The translations under genes and the position numbers were made by a program. This document shows, piece by piece, positions 16,285 through 24,371 of a DNA stretch of 64,000 nt. The DNA comes from CAZAQV01 sp964487255. GTDB lineage: Bacteria; Myxococcota_A; Polyangia; Polyangiales; CAZAQV01. Position 1 is the first letter of the stretch. Each line of letters starts with the position of its first letter. The notes beneath the pieces are model-generated. The model searched no databases. It was not told the DNA's origin and worked only from the letters and a program-made list of their open reading frames with translations. Where the stretch lies: contig CAZAQV010000010.1 of assembly GCA_964487255.1 (NCBI GenBank), positions 1-64,000 on the forward strand, read 5' to 3'.

Positions 16285-17056
16285 ACTTTTTTAGGAACTC
16301 TTGGCCTCTTGCGATCTCAGTGCTCAGTTCTTCCAGCGATGGAACGCGTTTATCCAGGATCTGTTCGACGAGATCAGCCTCTTCTTCCAACAACGCATCG
16401 AGTTTCTTTTCAGCATCGAGATATTGTTTTTCGTCGGCATCGCGCTCGGCCAGGGCTGCGAGCTCGTCATACTGTTGATCAATCGCACGTTCCAGGCGGC
16501 GAATGTGGTTCTCTATTGCAGAGCCATCATTGGTTGAAGGGGTCATTTCGACGGCTTGAGTGGCTGGTGAACGCAAGAACACGTCGGCGTACTGGAACAT
16601 GAAGAGCTCGTTACGCCGTTTCCGAAAGCTCTCGAGTGAAGTCTGTATTTCTGGTGACGACGAAGCAGAAAGGAGATCTATGTAGCCATCCAACCATCGA
16701 TGCGTTGGAAACAACTCGCGAGTGACTTCGATCTTGTCCAGTAGCTGGGCGAAGGCCTCTAACGAATCTGTATCAATCAGGCGAGCAAGAATCTGCAACG
16801 AATCTCTGGCGGACTCACGTGCGATCGAATGATTGGATAAGTGGGCTGAGTCTCTTTGTTTCCACTCAAGGAATACATCGAAAGGCACTGGGTTATTTCG
16901 AGGCAACCGAACCTCGTTTGTAACAAACCATCTCACTGATTCGCTCGTGCGCGCTTCACTTGCTGCGGTCAAAGTTTCGCGTTCGGTAGATGTGTGCTTC
17001 TGATTCCCCGTCTGCCAGTGGCGCTCCACCGAGGAAAATCCTTCCAGATTCGGCAT
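16268..17056 (-). CDS. Coiled-coil protein of unknown family (operon gene 2)
   Basis: 262 residues, ATG directly after the stop of the upstream gene with no gap, and 17 bases overlap with the HNH gene downstream, so all three are one translation unit. I recognise no domain in the N-terminal 170 residues, which are mixed alpha/beta with an FPTHRWLDGYIDLLSAS segment. Residues about 180-262 are a long charged coiled coil (ENHIRRLERAIDQQYDELAALAE and on). It has no signal peptide or membrane segment. It could be an adaptor bridging the TIGR04255-like protein and the nuclease; this is inference from order only. Confidence 0.7.
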   Translation of the reverse strand: MPNLEGFSSVERHWQTGNQKHTSTERETLTAASEARTSESVRWFVTNEVRLPRNNPVPFDVFLEWKQRDSAHLSNHSIARESARDSLQILARLIDTDSLEAFAQLLDKIEVTRELFPTHRWLDGYIDLLSASSSPEIQTSLESFRKRRNELFMFQYADVFLRSPATQAVEMTPSTNDGSAIENHIRRLERAIDQQYDELAALAERDADEKQYLDAEKKLDALLEEEADLVEQILDKRVPSLEELSTEIARGQEFLKKYGGNT

Positions 17057-17767
17057 CTACTTTATCTCCGGTGGTGTCAGCTTAAGAAACTCACGGAACG
17101 AGTTCGTGATTATGTCTTCAAAAAGCAGCAGCGCTTGAGCATGGGCTTTGCTCGCAAACTCACCCAACTTTTCCCGGCTTCCGGCTGGATCTACCGTAGC
17201 GAAGAGGATCATTCGCACACACTGTCCATACTCCTTGCTCTCCTGGAATATTCGGCCGCCCAGACGGCCACTTTGCCACTTGCGTTCCCAATCGACTGAC
17301 AGCTTGGTAAACGATGTAGTCCCAAGCCAGCCGGAATCGGAAAGGTTGATCAGATGCTCTAGAGGTAGTTCTTCGCCCGCTTCGCCGGCCAATGGAATTG
17401 CGTTGTCGTACCGGTAGGCGACTCGATTGAGCGTATCGATTTCCATTAGTTCTAGTGCGCGAGTGATCGTCAGTTCGGCCTCTTTTAGGAAGGTGTTGCT
17501 TCCAGGGTAGTCTCCCAACGCAAAGTAGCTCGTCTGGTTGACTGACATAGCGAGCGAACGCGTATTCGAGTCATTTCGAAGATGAAATGGATGCAGTGCG
17601 AGAGGCTCACTATCTCGTGCGTTTGGGACGAGCAGCTGGGGCAGTTCCGATTCCAGCTCGGCCTGCACCTCTCCCATCTTGGACACTGTATTGAGCCGGC
17701 CAGCAAAATACGTCTCTAAGCTGACTGAGTTTAGACGCTGGTTTGGATATGTTGGTCCTGAATTCAC
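17057..17767 (-). CDS. TIGR04255-like protein (operon gene 1)
   Basis: 236 residues from a GTG start. The layout fits the sporadically distributed TIGR04255 family: an N-terminal beta strand region with LNSVSLETYF, then SVNQTSYFALGDYP followed by a helix (FLKEAELTITRALELMEI) and the NRVAYRYDNAIPL strand that corresponds to the family's LRYIN motif, then a C-terminal helical part. The family has no established biochemical role. It is the first gene of the operon and lies behind a promoter with two 30-bp repeats. The family assignment is from pattern memory and could be wrong. Confidence 0.6.
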   Translation of the reverse strand: MNSGPTYPNQRLNSVSLETYFAGRLNTVSKMGEVQAELESELPQLLVPNARDSEPLALHPFHLRNDSNTRSLAMSVNQTSYFALGDYPGSNTFLKEAELTITRALELMEIDTLNRVAYRYDNAIPLAGEAGEELPLEHLINLSDSGWLGTTSFTKLSVDWERKWQSGRLGGRIFQESKEYGQCVRMILFATVDPAGSREKLGEFASKAHAQALLLFEDIITNSFREFLKLTPPEIK

Positions 17768-17811
17768 GAGTAGCTCTTATAGCGGGAAAATTTCCCACGT
17801 ATTCCATGATT

Positions 17812-17871
17812 GTTGTGCTCCAGTCTCTCTGTGTCCACAACGTTGTGCTCCAGTCTCTCTGTGTCCACAAC
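17812..17871. repeat. Two perfect 30-bp tandem repeats with dyad ends
   Basis: Units 17812-17841 and 17842-17871 are identical. Each starts GTTGTG and ends CACAAC, so each can fold into a 6-bp stem, and their junction makes a perfect 12-bp palindrome (CACAACGTTGTG at 17836-17847). They sit 45 bases upstream of the operon start and just downstream of a TATACT -10 box, either overlapping the transcription start or in the leader RNA. Confidence 0.9.
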
Positions 17872-17909
17872 TCAGTATAGTGCTGAAATTATTCTGATTA
17901 TCGATAATC
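17872..17909 (-). promoter_or_regulatory. Putative promoter/operator of the HNH operon
   Basis: On the minus strand, TATACT (17874-17879) is a good -10 box. The -35 position has no good TTGACA match but coincides with a perfect 14-bp palindrome, GATTATCGATAATC (17896-17909), suggesting an activator or repressor site. Transcription would start near 17867, inside the 30-bp repeats. The same palindrome lies just behind the terminase-like gene. Confidence 0.5.
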
Positions 17910-17946
17910 GAGAGGCTGCGCCCGACTCCTGAACACGACTACCCGG

Positions 17947-18480
17947 CTACTGTACGACTGGATTTCGCGCTCCCAAGGAGCGTCCAGCTCGTAGTGCAGC
18001 GGCGTACTCCTCAAGTTTGTCGGCGAACTCTTCATCGCTGAGATGTGCGAACTTGGAGGTTTGCTGCTCCTGTTCAGCTTGTTTGAGGGCGCGTTTGACG
18101 GCGTATTCTTTCGTGAGGCCGCCACGGTCAAGGATAATACAGGCGGCTCGCATTCTCTCCATCGTCGTGGACTCTGGGTCCACCATAACTTCGGCGATGA
18201 TCTGCACGGCTTCGACGGCGCAAGCTCGTGCGATCCGGACTGCAACGCCCGTGCTCTCGTACTTGGTTCGTTTAAGGACTTGGGCCACGTCCGGCTCTTT
18301 GAGCCACGCGCAGACCTGTTGGCGATGCACTCCGAGTTCCTTGGCAATTTCCGTCTGCGAGTAGCCCTCGACCGTGAGAACTACCGCTCTTTGCCGGCGC
18401 CAAGCCGCATCAGGGCGACTTCGGGAAATCCTCAAAACGTCTGGGTTTGTCTGCATTGCAGGTCGCATCAAGCTTAGCAT
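17947..18480 (-). CDS. Phage terminase small subunit-like HTH protein
   Basis: 177 residues. The N-terminal helix-turn-helix is WRRQRAVVLTVEGYSQTEIAKELGVHRQQVCAWLKEPDV (about 27-65). The following helices RIARACAVEAVQIIAEVMVDPEST and ERMRAACIILDRGGLTKE match the helical body of phage small terminase subunits. The C-terminal 45 residues are acidic and helical. In phage satellites such a protein can redirect helper-phage packaging; here no other packaging gene is present. It could instead be a plain transcription regulator. The start is uncertain (ATG at 18480 or later Mets) because the divergent gene begins only 27 bases away. Confidence 0.6.
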   Translation of the reverse strand: MLSLMRPAMQTNPDVLRISRSRPDAAWRRQRAVVLTVEGYSQTEIAKELGVHRQQVCAWLKEPDVAQVLKRTKYESTGVAVRIARACAVEAVQIIAEVMVDPESTTMERMRAACIILDRGGLTKEYAVKRALKQAEQEQQTSKFAHLSDEEFADKLEEYAAALRAGRSLGARNPVVQ

Positions 18481-18507
18481 TGTTTTTGAAGAACCTCTTG
18501 GTAGCTT

Positions 18508-19359
18508 GTGATGGTGCCACGTCGCCCCATTAGCGATGACCGCGAATTCTCCGTCGATCTCGAAGAGTGGGACAATCGTCCATCCGAGACGGAGCTAGCC
18601 CACGTAAGACGTGTGATCGAGGACTGGCATAAGGTGGCAATTCTTTTCCAACAATGGGACGAAGTGCATAAGAAGGCGTGTCTTGGAATAGCAGACTACT
18701 ACAAGGATCCCGAGCTAACTGTTCTCGCAGACGAGGAACTCGAAGAGTTGATTCACGAGGAATGGCAAGCGGTTGGCCGAGACGAGCGCGCCCCGGACGA
18801 TGAGCGAGTCTGGCACCTGGAACACGAGCGACAGAGACGCAGCTACATACGGTGGGTATTTCACACCGCTGCCGTGCGTAACGAACTCGTACATACTTTG
18901 AAAAGCAAGAAAGGACCGGGAAAACTTGCGAGCCAGATCGAGCTATCTGAGAGCGGACATGGCGCACTCTATCGGTCCAAGCGCGCGGTGGGCGATTCTC
19001 TGCTGGCCGCTCGCGAGTCGATAGTTGGCTGGATCGAGTCTCGCCAAGGTTCCGAAGAAGAAAAGGAGCTGTGGACCTATCGAGTTCGTGAGTTGGTTCG
19101 CATGGCAGCTCTGGTGTTTCCGCAAGATGACCCGATTGGCCAACTCGACAAGGACGAAATCCAAGAGCGGCTGAGGCTTGCTGTTTCAGACCCGACCATT
19201 TCGGGCGAACTAGACGAAGTAGACGCAACCCGGCCAGGGCGGCGAGCCCTTTCCGAACTGATATTGGCAAGAGTTCTAGAATGCGACGGCAAGTTGGCGA
19301 CTCTACGAAAGCTCATCTATACGCCAGGCGTATCGGGCCCCGCCTTCGGCGAACAGTGA
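18508..19359 (+). CDS. Element protein of unknown function
   Basis: 283 residues (GTG 18508 or ATG 18511), highly charged, Glu/Arg-rich and predicted mostly helical. I recognise no family. Visible segments include a helical SETELAHVRRVIEDWHKVAILFQQWDEVHKKACLGIADYY and a conserved-looking SYIRWVFHTAAVRNELVHTL. No signal peptide or membrane helix. It is the first of a run of plus-strand genes leading to the integrase and is divergent from the terminase-like gene, so it probably belongs to the element's core module. Confidence 0.65.
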   Translation: MMVPRRPISDDREFSVDLEEWDNRPSETELAHVRRVIEDWHKVAILFQQWDEVHKKACLGIADYYKDPELTVLADEELEELIHEEWQAVGRDERAPDDERVWHLEHERQRRSYIRWVFHTAAVRNELVHTLKSKKGPGKLASQIELSESGHGALYRSKRAVGDSLLAARESIVGWIESRQGSEEEKELWTYRVRELVRMAALVFPQDDPIGQLDKDEIQERLRLAVSDPTISGELDEVDATRPGRRALSELILARVLECDGKLATLRKLIYTPGVSGPAFGEQ

Positions 19360-19422
19360 TTTCAGAAGAAGTGTGCAGTTTCTTATCCTGGAGATGGGGC
19401 CGCAACGCCGCATTCTTTCCGG

Positions 19423-19710
19423 GTGAAGAATCGTAGATATCCCGACTCACTAGATCACCAGCCCTGTATCTGTGGCCGAATCTCGGCCGCTTCCGGTTTG
19501 AGAGGCGTGGACCTGTTGCTCGTTGCAAGTCTGAGTCGGTCGGACAAGGACCCGTCCATCTCGGAACTAGCCGACCGCTGCCATGTCTCGAAAAGAACTG
19601 TCCGACGCAGGCTTTCCGCCTTGGCTGAGAGAGGGTTGATCCGCGTGTTTCGGCCCGGCGCCCCTGCTCGCAATCGCTACGAGATTAGGTGGGACCACCT
19701 AGAGAGGTAA
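19423..19710 (+). CDS. Small winged-helix DNA-binding protein
   Basis: 95 residues from a GTG start. Residues about 45-76 form a winged helix-turn-helix (SISELADRCHVSKRTVRRRLSALAERGLIRVF), followed by a basic wing (RPGAPARNRYEIRW). This is the replication-initiator or MarR/GntR-like fold common near the replication genes of integrated elements. It probably regulates the downstream DUF3987 operon. No good ribosome site is visible, so the exact start is uncertain. Confidence 0.6.
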   Translation: MKNRRYPDSLDHQPCICGRISAASGLRGVDLLLVASLSRSDKDPSISELADRCHVSKRTVRRRLSALAERGLIRVFRPGAPARNRYEIRWDHLER

Positions 19711-19764
19711 CCCCGCGCGAGCACCAACTCGGCGGGGCAGTGACATCCAAAACAGTGAAAGGAA

Positions 19765-20103
19765 ATGGACGTGCAAACAAAGTCTAAACGTAGAACAAAC
19801 CACAGGCAACCGAACAACGCGATCTGTATGCGCGAGAAGGAGGCGCCGGATGATCCGACCCCGCTCACGGAGTGCGTGTGTTGGTTGATTGAGCAAGAGA
19901 CCGTCGAGCTCGAAGCGACGCGCTACGGGATCATGGTCACAACACCGAAGCGGCAATGTCTTCTCGACTCACCCGAAGGCTACGAATGGCTGACCGCCGT
20001 TTCTGTGTACTTCCGGCAAGAGCCGCCATTTGTCGGCGAGCTGCCTAAGGTCGTCGATGCACTCACGATGATGATCGATTTCGGGCTCGGAGGTGCGGCA
20101 TGA
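19765..20103 (+). CDS. Small element protein of unknown function
   Basis: 112 residues, ATG start behind GAAAGGAAAT. A basic N-terminus (TKSKRRTNHRQPNN) is followed by an acidic alpha/beta part; no known motif. It overlaps the DUF3987 gene by four bases (ATGA), so it is translated together with it and may be an accessory factor for it. Confidence 0.6.
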   Translation: MDVQTKSKRRTNHRQPNNAICMREKEAPDDPTPLTECVCWLIEQETVELEATRYGIMVTTPKRQCLLDSPEGYEWLTAVSVYFRQEPPFVGELPKVVDALTMMIDFGLGGAA

Positions 20104-21620
20104 GTCAGCGGTACTTTGAGGGTGATCCGGTGCCCATCACCGGGGAGGGCTGTAACAAGCCCTTTCCGGTGGGGGTTCTCCCCGCTGATATTGCGCGTTT
20201 CGTGGAGGCGGTGGCGGCTTCGACGGAGACGGATCCAGCGCTGGCCGCGGTGGTCGTGTTGGGCGTGTTTTCGGCCATCACCGCGGGTCGCGTGAGCATC
20301 GAGGTGCAAGAGGGCTGGAGCGAGCCGAGCAACCTCTACATCGTTGCGGTGCTTGCGTCGGGTGAAGGCAAATCCCCTGTGTTTGCCAAGGTCGCGCGGA
20401 TACTACAAGAGATCGAGCGCCAGCTCATCGAAGAAACCAAGGCCTTGGTCGCCGAGCGACGCGCAGAGCGCGAGGTGATCGAAGAGCAAATCAAGGCGTA
20501 CAAGCGCAAGGTGGGTAAAGCCGATGCTGACGAGCGCGAGGTGCTCTTGGCGGATATCGGCGAGCTAGCGGCACGCTTGGAACAGAAGCCCGCAATCGCG
20601 TATCCGCGCCTGCTCGCGAACGATGCGACGCCCGAGGCGTTGGCTCGGCTTGCCGCGGAGAATGAAGGAATCATCGCGGTGGTGTCCGCGGAGACGCCCA
20701 TCTTCGGGACCGTGAGCGGGGCGAGGTACTCCGGTGCGCCGAACTTCGAGTTTCTCCTCAGCGGCCACTCAGGCGAGAGCTTCACCGTGGACCGCATGAA
20801 TCGCGAGCCCGAGCACATTGAGGCGGCCTATCTGACGCTTTGTGTGGCGGTGCAACCGATCGTCATGCGGAGTGCTCGAAAGGTCCAAGACCTCGAAGAG
20901 CGCGGGCTATTGGGCCGGGTGCTCTTCGCTTGGCCGGAGTCTCGCGTGGGGTATCGACGCCGAAAGCTGGTGCCGCTGGCCGATGCGGAGCTGCGGAGCT
21001 GGGAGAGTAGGGTTCGATCGACCTTCGAGCGGCTGAGGAAAGCCGCTGTGCAGCTTGGATTGTCGCCGGAAGCTCGCGCAGCGCTGGAAGGTTGGCGAGG
21101 TGGCATCGAGAGGGAGAGGCGGCCAGGCGGCCGGCTGGAGCACATCGCGGCTTGGGGAGGTAAGTACGACAGCCAAGTGATTCGCCTCTCGAGTCTCTTG
21201 GCCGTGATGCACGACGAAGAATCCATCGGTGAGCGGCGGATGAGAGATGCGATCGACCTTGGAGCCTACTTCGAGGCGAACGTGCTTTGCCTTTATCAGG
21301 ACTTGGGGATCTCCGATCTGGAGCGGTCCGTCCAGCGGCTCAAGCGGCGCATCGTGGAGAAGAACTGGGGCGTCTGCACGAAACGGGACCTTCACCGTGC
21401 AGCGAAGGCGGCCACGGCTGACGAGTGCTCAGCGATGGTCGAACGGCTCGAAGAGGACCACTGGATCCTCGAAGAGCCCCGAAACCATGGCGGGAGCCCA
21501 CGGGGCGGGAGGCCAACTACCGAGTACCGGGTGAACCCGCGTGTTCATGAGCTGTATCGGCGTGACAAAAGGGACAAAACCTCTTTTGTCGCTTCTGTCC
21601 CCAAGAAAGCAGGCAGGTAG
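20100..21620 (+). CDS. DUF3987-type replication/ATPase protein
   Basis: 506 residues. The N-terminal half matches the DUF3987 pattern: FPVGVLPADIARFVEAVAAS, a degenerate P-loop in VLASGEGKSPVF (about 87-98), a long charged helix (about 105-175), and the LLANDATPEALARLAAENEGIIAVVSAET segment with a Walker B-like strand. The C-terminal part ends in a winged-helix-like LEEDHWILEEP. Such proteins occur on integrated elements next to integrases and are thought to act in replication in place of a primase-helicase. It is coupled to the preceding gene by ATGA. Confidence 0.75.
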   Translation: MSQRYFEGDPVPITGEGCNKPFPVGVLPADIARFVEAVAASTETDPALAAVVVLGVFSAITAGRVSIEVQEGWSEPSNLYIVAVLASGEGKSPVFAKVARILQEIERQLIEETKALVAERRAEREVIEEQIKAYKRKVGKADADEREVLLADIGELAARLEQKPAIAYPRLLANDATPEALARLAAENEGIIAVVSAETPIFGTVSGARYSGAPNFEFLLSGHSGESFTVDRMNREPEHIEAAYLTLCVAVQPIVMRSARKVQDLEERGLLGRVLFAWPESRVGYRRRKLVPLADAELRSWESRVRSTFERLRKAAVQLGLSPEARAALEGWRGGIERERRPGGRLEHIAAWGGKYDSQVIRLSSLLAVMHDEESIGERRMRDAIDLGAYFEANVLCLYQDLGISDLERSVQRLKRRIVEKNWGVCTKRDLHRAAKAATADECSAMVERLEEDHWILEEPRNHGGSPRGGRPTTEYRVNPRVHELYRRDKRDKTSFVASVPKKAGR

Positions 21621-21865
21621 TGGGAGGCTCAAGCACACGGAAGCCCGAGCCGCGACGCTCGTCTCACGGCTCGCATGGAATGCCGATGTATCTCAACGTG
21701 CAGGAAACCGCAGAACTGCTCAGACGATCCACGAAGGCGATTTACACAATGATTGAGCGCGGGCAGATCCCAGGCGTGCGTCGCGTGCGTGGTCGCATCC
21801 TATTTCGATCGTCAGAGCTGCTAGACTGGATTGAACAAAGCCGTGCGGTGTCGTCCGAGGAGTGA
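21620..21865 (+). CDS. Excisionase-like HTH protein
   Basis: 81 residues if started at the GTG that overlaps the preceding stop by one base; ATG at 21680 would leave a 61-residue core. That core (MYLNVQETAELLRRSTKAIYTMIERGQIPGVRRVRGRILFRSSELLDWIEQ) is a typical MerR-like HTH_17/AlpA fold, the usual excision and directionality factor next to tyrosine integrases. It would bind near an att site, possibly the TGGAGA-N5-TGGAGA motifs. Confidence 0.8.
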   Translation: MGGSSTRKPEPRRSSHGSHGMPMYLNVQETAELLRRSTKAIYTMIERGQIPGVRRVRGRILFRSSELLDWIEQSRAVSSEE

Positions 21866-21871
21866 CGACAA

Positions 21872-23032
21872 GTGACAGTGAAAGTCAGACCGTACAAACG
21901 AGGAAACAGGACGGGCTGGGAAGTGGACATCAGCGTGACGCTGCCGAATGGCAAACGACTCCGAGAGCGCAAACGTGCTCCGGTTTCGTCCAAGTCGGCG
22001 GCGCGACGGTGGGGCGAGGAGCGCGAACGGCTTCTCTTTTCCAATCGCGGCCGCAAACCCAAAAAGGAGGTGCCGACAATCGAGGCGTTCTTAGAGCGCT
22101 TCATCGATGGCCATTGCAGAGCAAACAAGCATAAGCCATCGGGAATCCATAGCCGGGAGCGTGCCTTCCATAACTACATCATCCCCAGGCTTGGGAAACG
22201 GAAACTCGATCGCGTGACGGCTGAGGACATCGCTCAGCTCAAGGGCGCGATGCAAGACTACAAACCAGCAACCGTGAACAACACACTCTCAGCGCTCAAT
22301 GTAATGCTGAAGTGTGCTGCGGAGTGGGGCGTGATCGACGAGCATCCGGTTCGCATCAAGCTGCTCAAAGCCCAGAAAGCTCGCCGGAGGTTCTACGACT
22401 TCGACGAGTACCAATGGCTTATTGACGCTTCTATCAAAGTGGATAAGCGTGTTTTGGCGATTGTGCTTTTGGGTGGAGACGCCGGGCTTCGGCGCGGGGA
22501 GATCATCGGCCTAGAGCAAAGCGACATCGACTTTCGGCGTCACCAGCTCACGGTCCGGCGGTCGGTATGGAAAGGACACGAGACGGACACGAAAGGCTTG
22601 GCTGAGCGGGTGGTGCCCATGACCAAACGCTTGGAGGCGGCACTTCGCGATATCCGTCACTTGCGAGGCGAACGATTGCTCTACACCGATGCGGGTCTCC
22701 ACATCACTGCCAAGGTGGTGAAAAACTGGATGGCCCGTGCGCAGCGGCGAGCCCAGCTCAAGCCGTCTGGGGAGGTCCATATCCTCCGGCACACGTTCTG
22801 CTCACACCTCGCGATGCGAGGCGCCACGCCCATCCAAATACAGCGTCTTGCGGGCCACAAGGACCTGCAAACGACGATGGGCTACATGCACCTGGCCGAA
22901 GGCGAAACGCGGCGTGCGATCGATCTCTTGGAGGGCGAACAGCCCATCTTTGAGGCCGCGAACGCATCGCAGAATGGAGAAATATTGGAGACACAGGCCG
23001 GTCCGAAAACCAACCTGAGTGTTATCCAATAG
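21872..23032 (+). CDS. int: Tyrosine recombinase (integrase)
   Basis: 386 residues, GTG start six bases behind the excisionase-like gene. It has an arm-binding/AP2-like N-terminus, a SAM-like core-binding domain (about 68-160) and a catalytic domain with R207 (GLRRGE), H303-x-x-R306 (HILRHTF), H329 (LAGHKD) and Y338 (MGYMH). All catalytic residues are present, so it should be active. The stop is five bases before attR in ssrA, the normal placement for integrases that use this target. A TGGAGA-N5-TGGAGA site lies in its last codons. Confidence 0.93.
   Translation: MTVKVRPYKRGNRTGWEVDISVTLPNGKRLRERKRAPVSSKSAARRWGEERERLLFSNRGRKPKKEVPTIEAFLERFIDGHCRANKHKPSGIHSRERAFHNYIIPRLGKRKLDRVTAEDIAQLKGAMQDYKPATVNNTLSALNVMLKCAAEWGVIDEHPVRIKLLKAQKARRRFYDFDEYQWLIDASIKVDKRVLAIVLLGGDAGLRRGEIIGLEQSDIDFRRHQLTVRRSVWKGHETDTKGLAERVVPMTKRLEAALRDIRHLRGERLLYTDAGLHITAKVVKNWMARAQRRAQLKPSGEVHILRHTFCSHLAMRGATPIQIQRLAGHKDLQTTMGYMHLAEGETRRAIDLLEGEQPIFEAANASQNGEILETQAGPKTNLSVIQ
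22975..22992 (+). repeat. TGGAGA-N5-TGGAGA site, right copy
   Basis: Identical over 18 bases to 15509-15526. It lies within the 3' coding end of the integrase gene, 46 bases from attR; the left copy is about 134 bases from attL. The placement suits an arm-type or regulatory site. Confidence 0.7.
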
Positions 23033-23036
23033 TTAG

Positions 23037-23399
<363 letters not shown>

Positions 23400-23417
23400 T
23401 TTATGACAACGATGCAT

Positions 23418-23508
23418 CTCGTTTCGCGTCGTTAGTCTGCGCTTCCGGTGCGCACGTACCATTTAGGTACGCTTACGCGCCGGTTCTCGACTTGCCTAGC
23501 GAAACGAG
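23418..23508. repeat. Nested inverted repeat upstream of ssrA
   Basis: CTCGTTTCGC (23418-23427) is the exact reverse complement of GCGAAACGAG (23499-23508). Nested inside is CGTACC-ATTTA-GGTACG (23455-23471). The structure lies about 20-110 bases upstream of the tmRNA start. It may be a regulatory site or a small structured RNA; I cannot say which. Confidence 0.55.
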
Positions 23509-23637
23509 CGCCTCGTTGCCCTAACCTGATGTGCAATGCCGTGCTCTGCGATGAGCGTGCGGAGCCAAAGCGAACTGATTTGCTACATGCAAATCAATGT
23601 TCGTGACGCGCAGCCGCGAAGAGCCAATTATATCGTC

Positions 23638-24249
23638 CTACCCAGTTTTCAAAGAAGCTGGAGGGAGTATGGAACCGCGCTCTTCGGAGGGCAAGCGTTC
23701 GATCCGCGCGAGGGTCTCGTGCTCGATGCTACGTAGTGTCGCTTCATCGAGTACGTGGTAGGCGCGCGGCAAAAGCTTGCGTGCCTCGAACCACAAGTAC
23801 TCCACGACCGAGCGGCTGAGGCGTCCAAAGCTTGCCTCCCACATCAACTCGTCCGGACGTTTGGCCTCGAGTTCGCGCAGGTTGGCCAAGATGGTGCGCT
23901 GATCGCCGCGCGCGTCATCGACCAGATATGCCAGCTCCGGTCGCGCTCGGCAGGTGGGAAAGAGCGCGGCCTCTCGACATTCATTGTGGCTATGCAGCGC
24001 CTGGCCGAGCTCGAAGAACGGCTTGCGCCGGCGCCACGCGTCGACCCGTTCGGTAAAGTCGAGGAGCGCGAGCAGGTACTGATGCTCGCGGCCGATGGCT
24101 CGCAAGAGCGGGTAGCGTGCGAGGTACGGCAAAAGCTCTGCGCCAAAGTAGCGCCTGAGTGACTCGGAGACGATGTCGCTGCCCTTCAGCTCCTCGTTTT
24201 GAGCGTTGCCACGGATGAAGGGGTCGATCGTGTTGCTAGGGATGTTCAT
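23638..24249 (-). CDS. Hemerythrin-like four-helix protein
   Basis: 203 residues. The segment FFELGQALHSHNECREAALFPTCR matches the H-xxx-E...LFP helix of hemerythrin/HHE domains, and later helices (LLPRAYHVLDEATLRSIEHE) have the expected spacing. The other iron-binding histidines look replaced (DDARGDQ, EYLWFEARKLLP), so metal binding is doubtful. No signal peptide. It stands alone, about 240 bases from tmRNA. It may instead be an unrelated helical-bundle protein. Confidence 0.5.
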   Translation of the reverse strand: MNIPSNTIDPFIRGNAQNEELKGSDIVSESLRRYFGAELLPYLARYPLLRAIGREHQYLLALLDFTERVDAWRRRKPFFELGQALHSHNECREAALFPTCRARPELAYLVDDARGDQRTILANLRELEAKRPDELMWEASFGRLSRSVVEYLWFEARKLLPRAYHVLDEATLRSIEHETLARIERLPSEERGSILPPASLKTG

Positions 24250-24371
24250 CGGAGTACCTCACAGTAAAGGGCATGCATCTGCCATGCCCAAGTCTGAGGT
24301 CGAAACACGCAACGATTCGAGTCGTGGGCGCTGCCTGACGTTACTTCAAACGAAATGACGCACGCGCACTG

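Noticed and set aside
17812..17871. CRISPR array
   Set aside because: Only two directly adjoining copies, no spacers and no cas genes.
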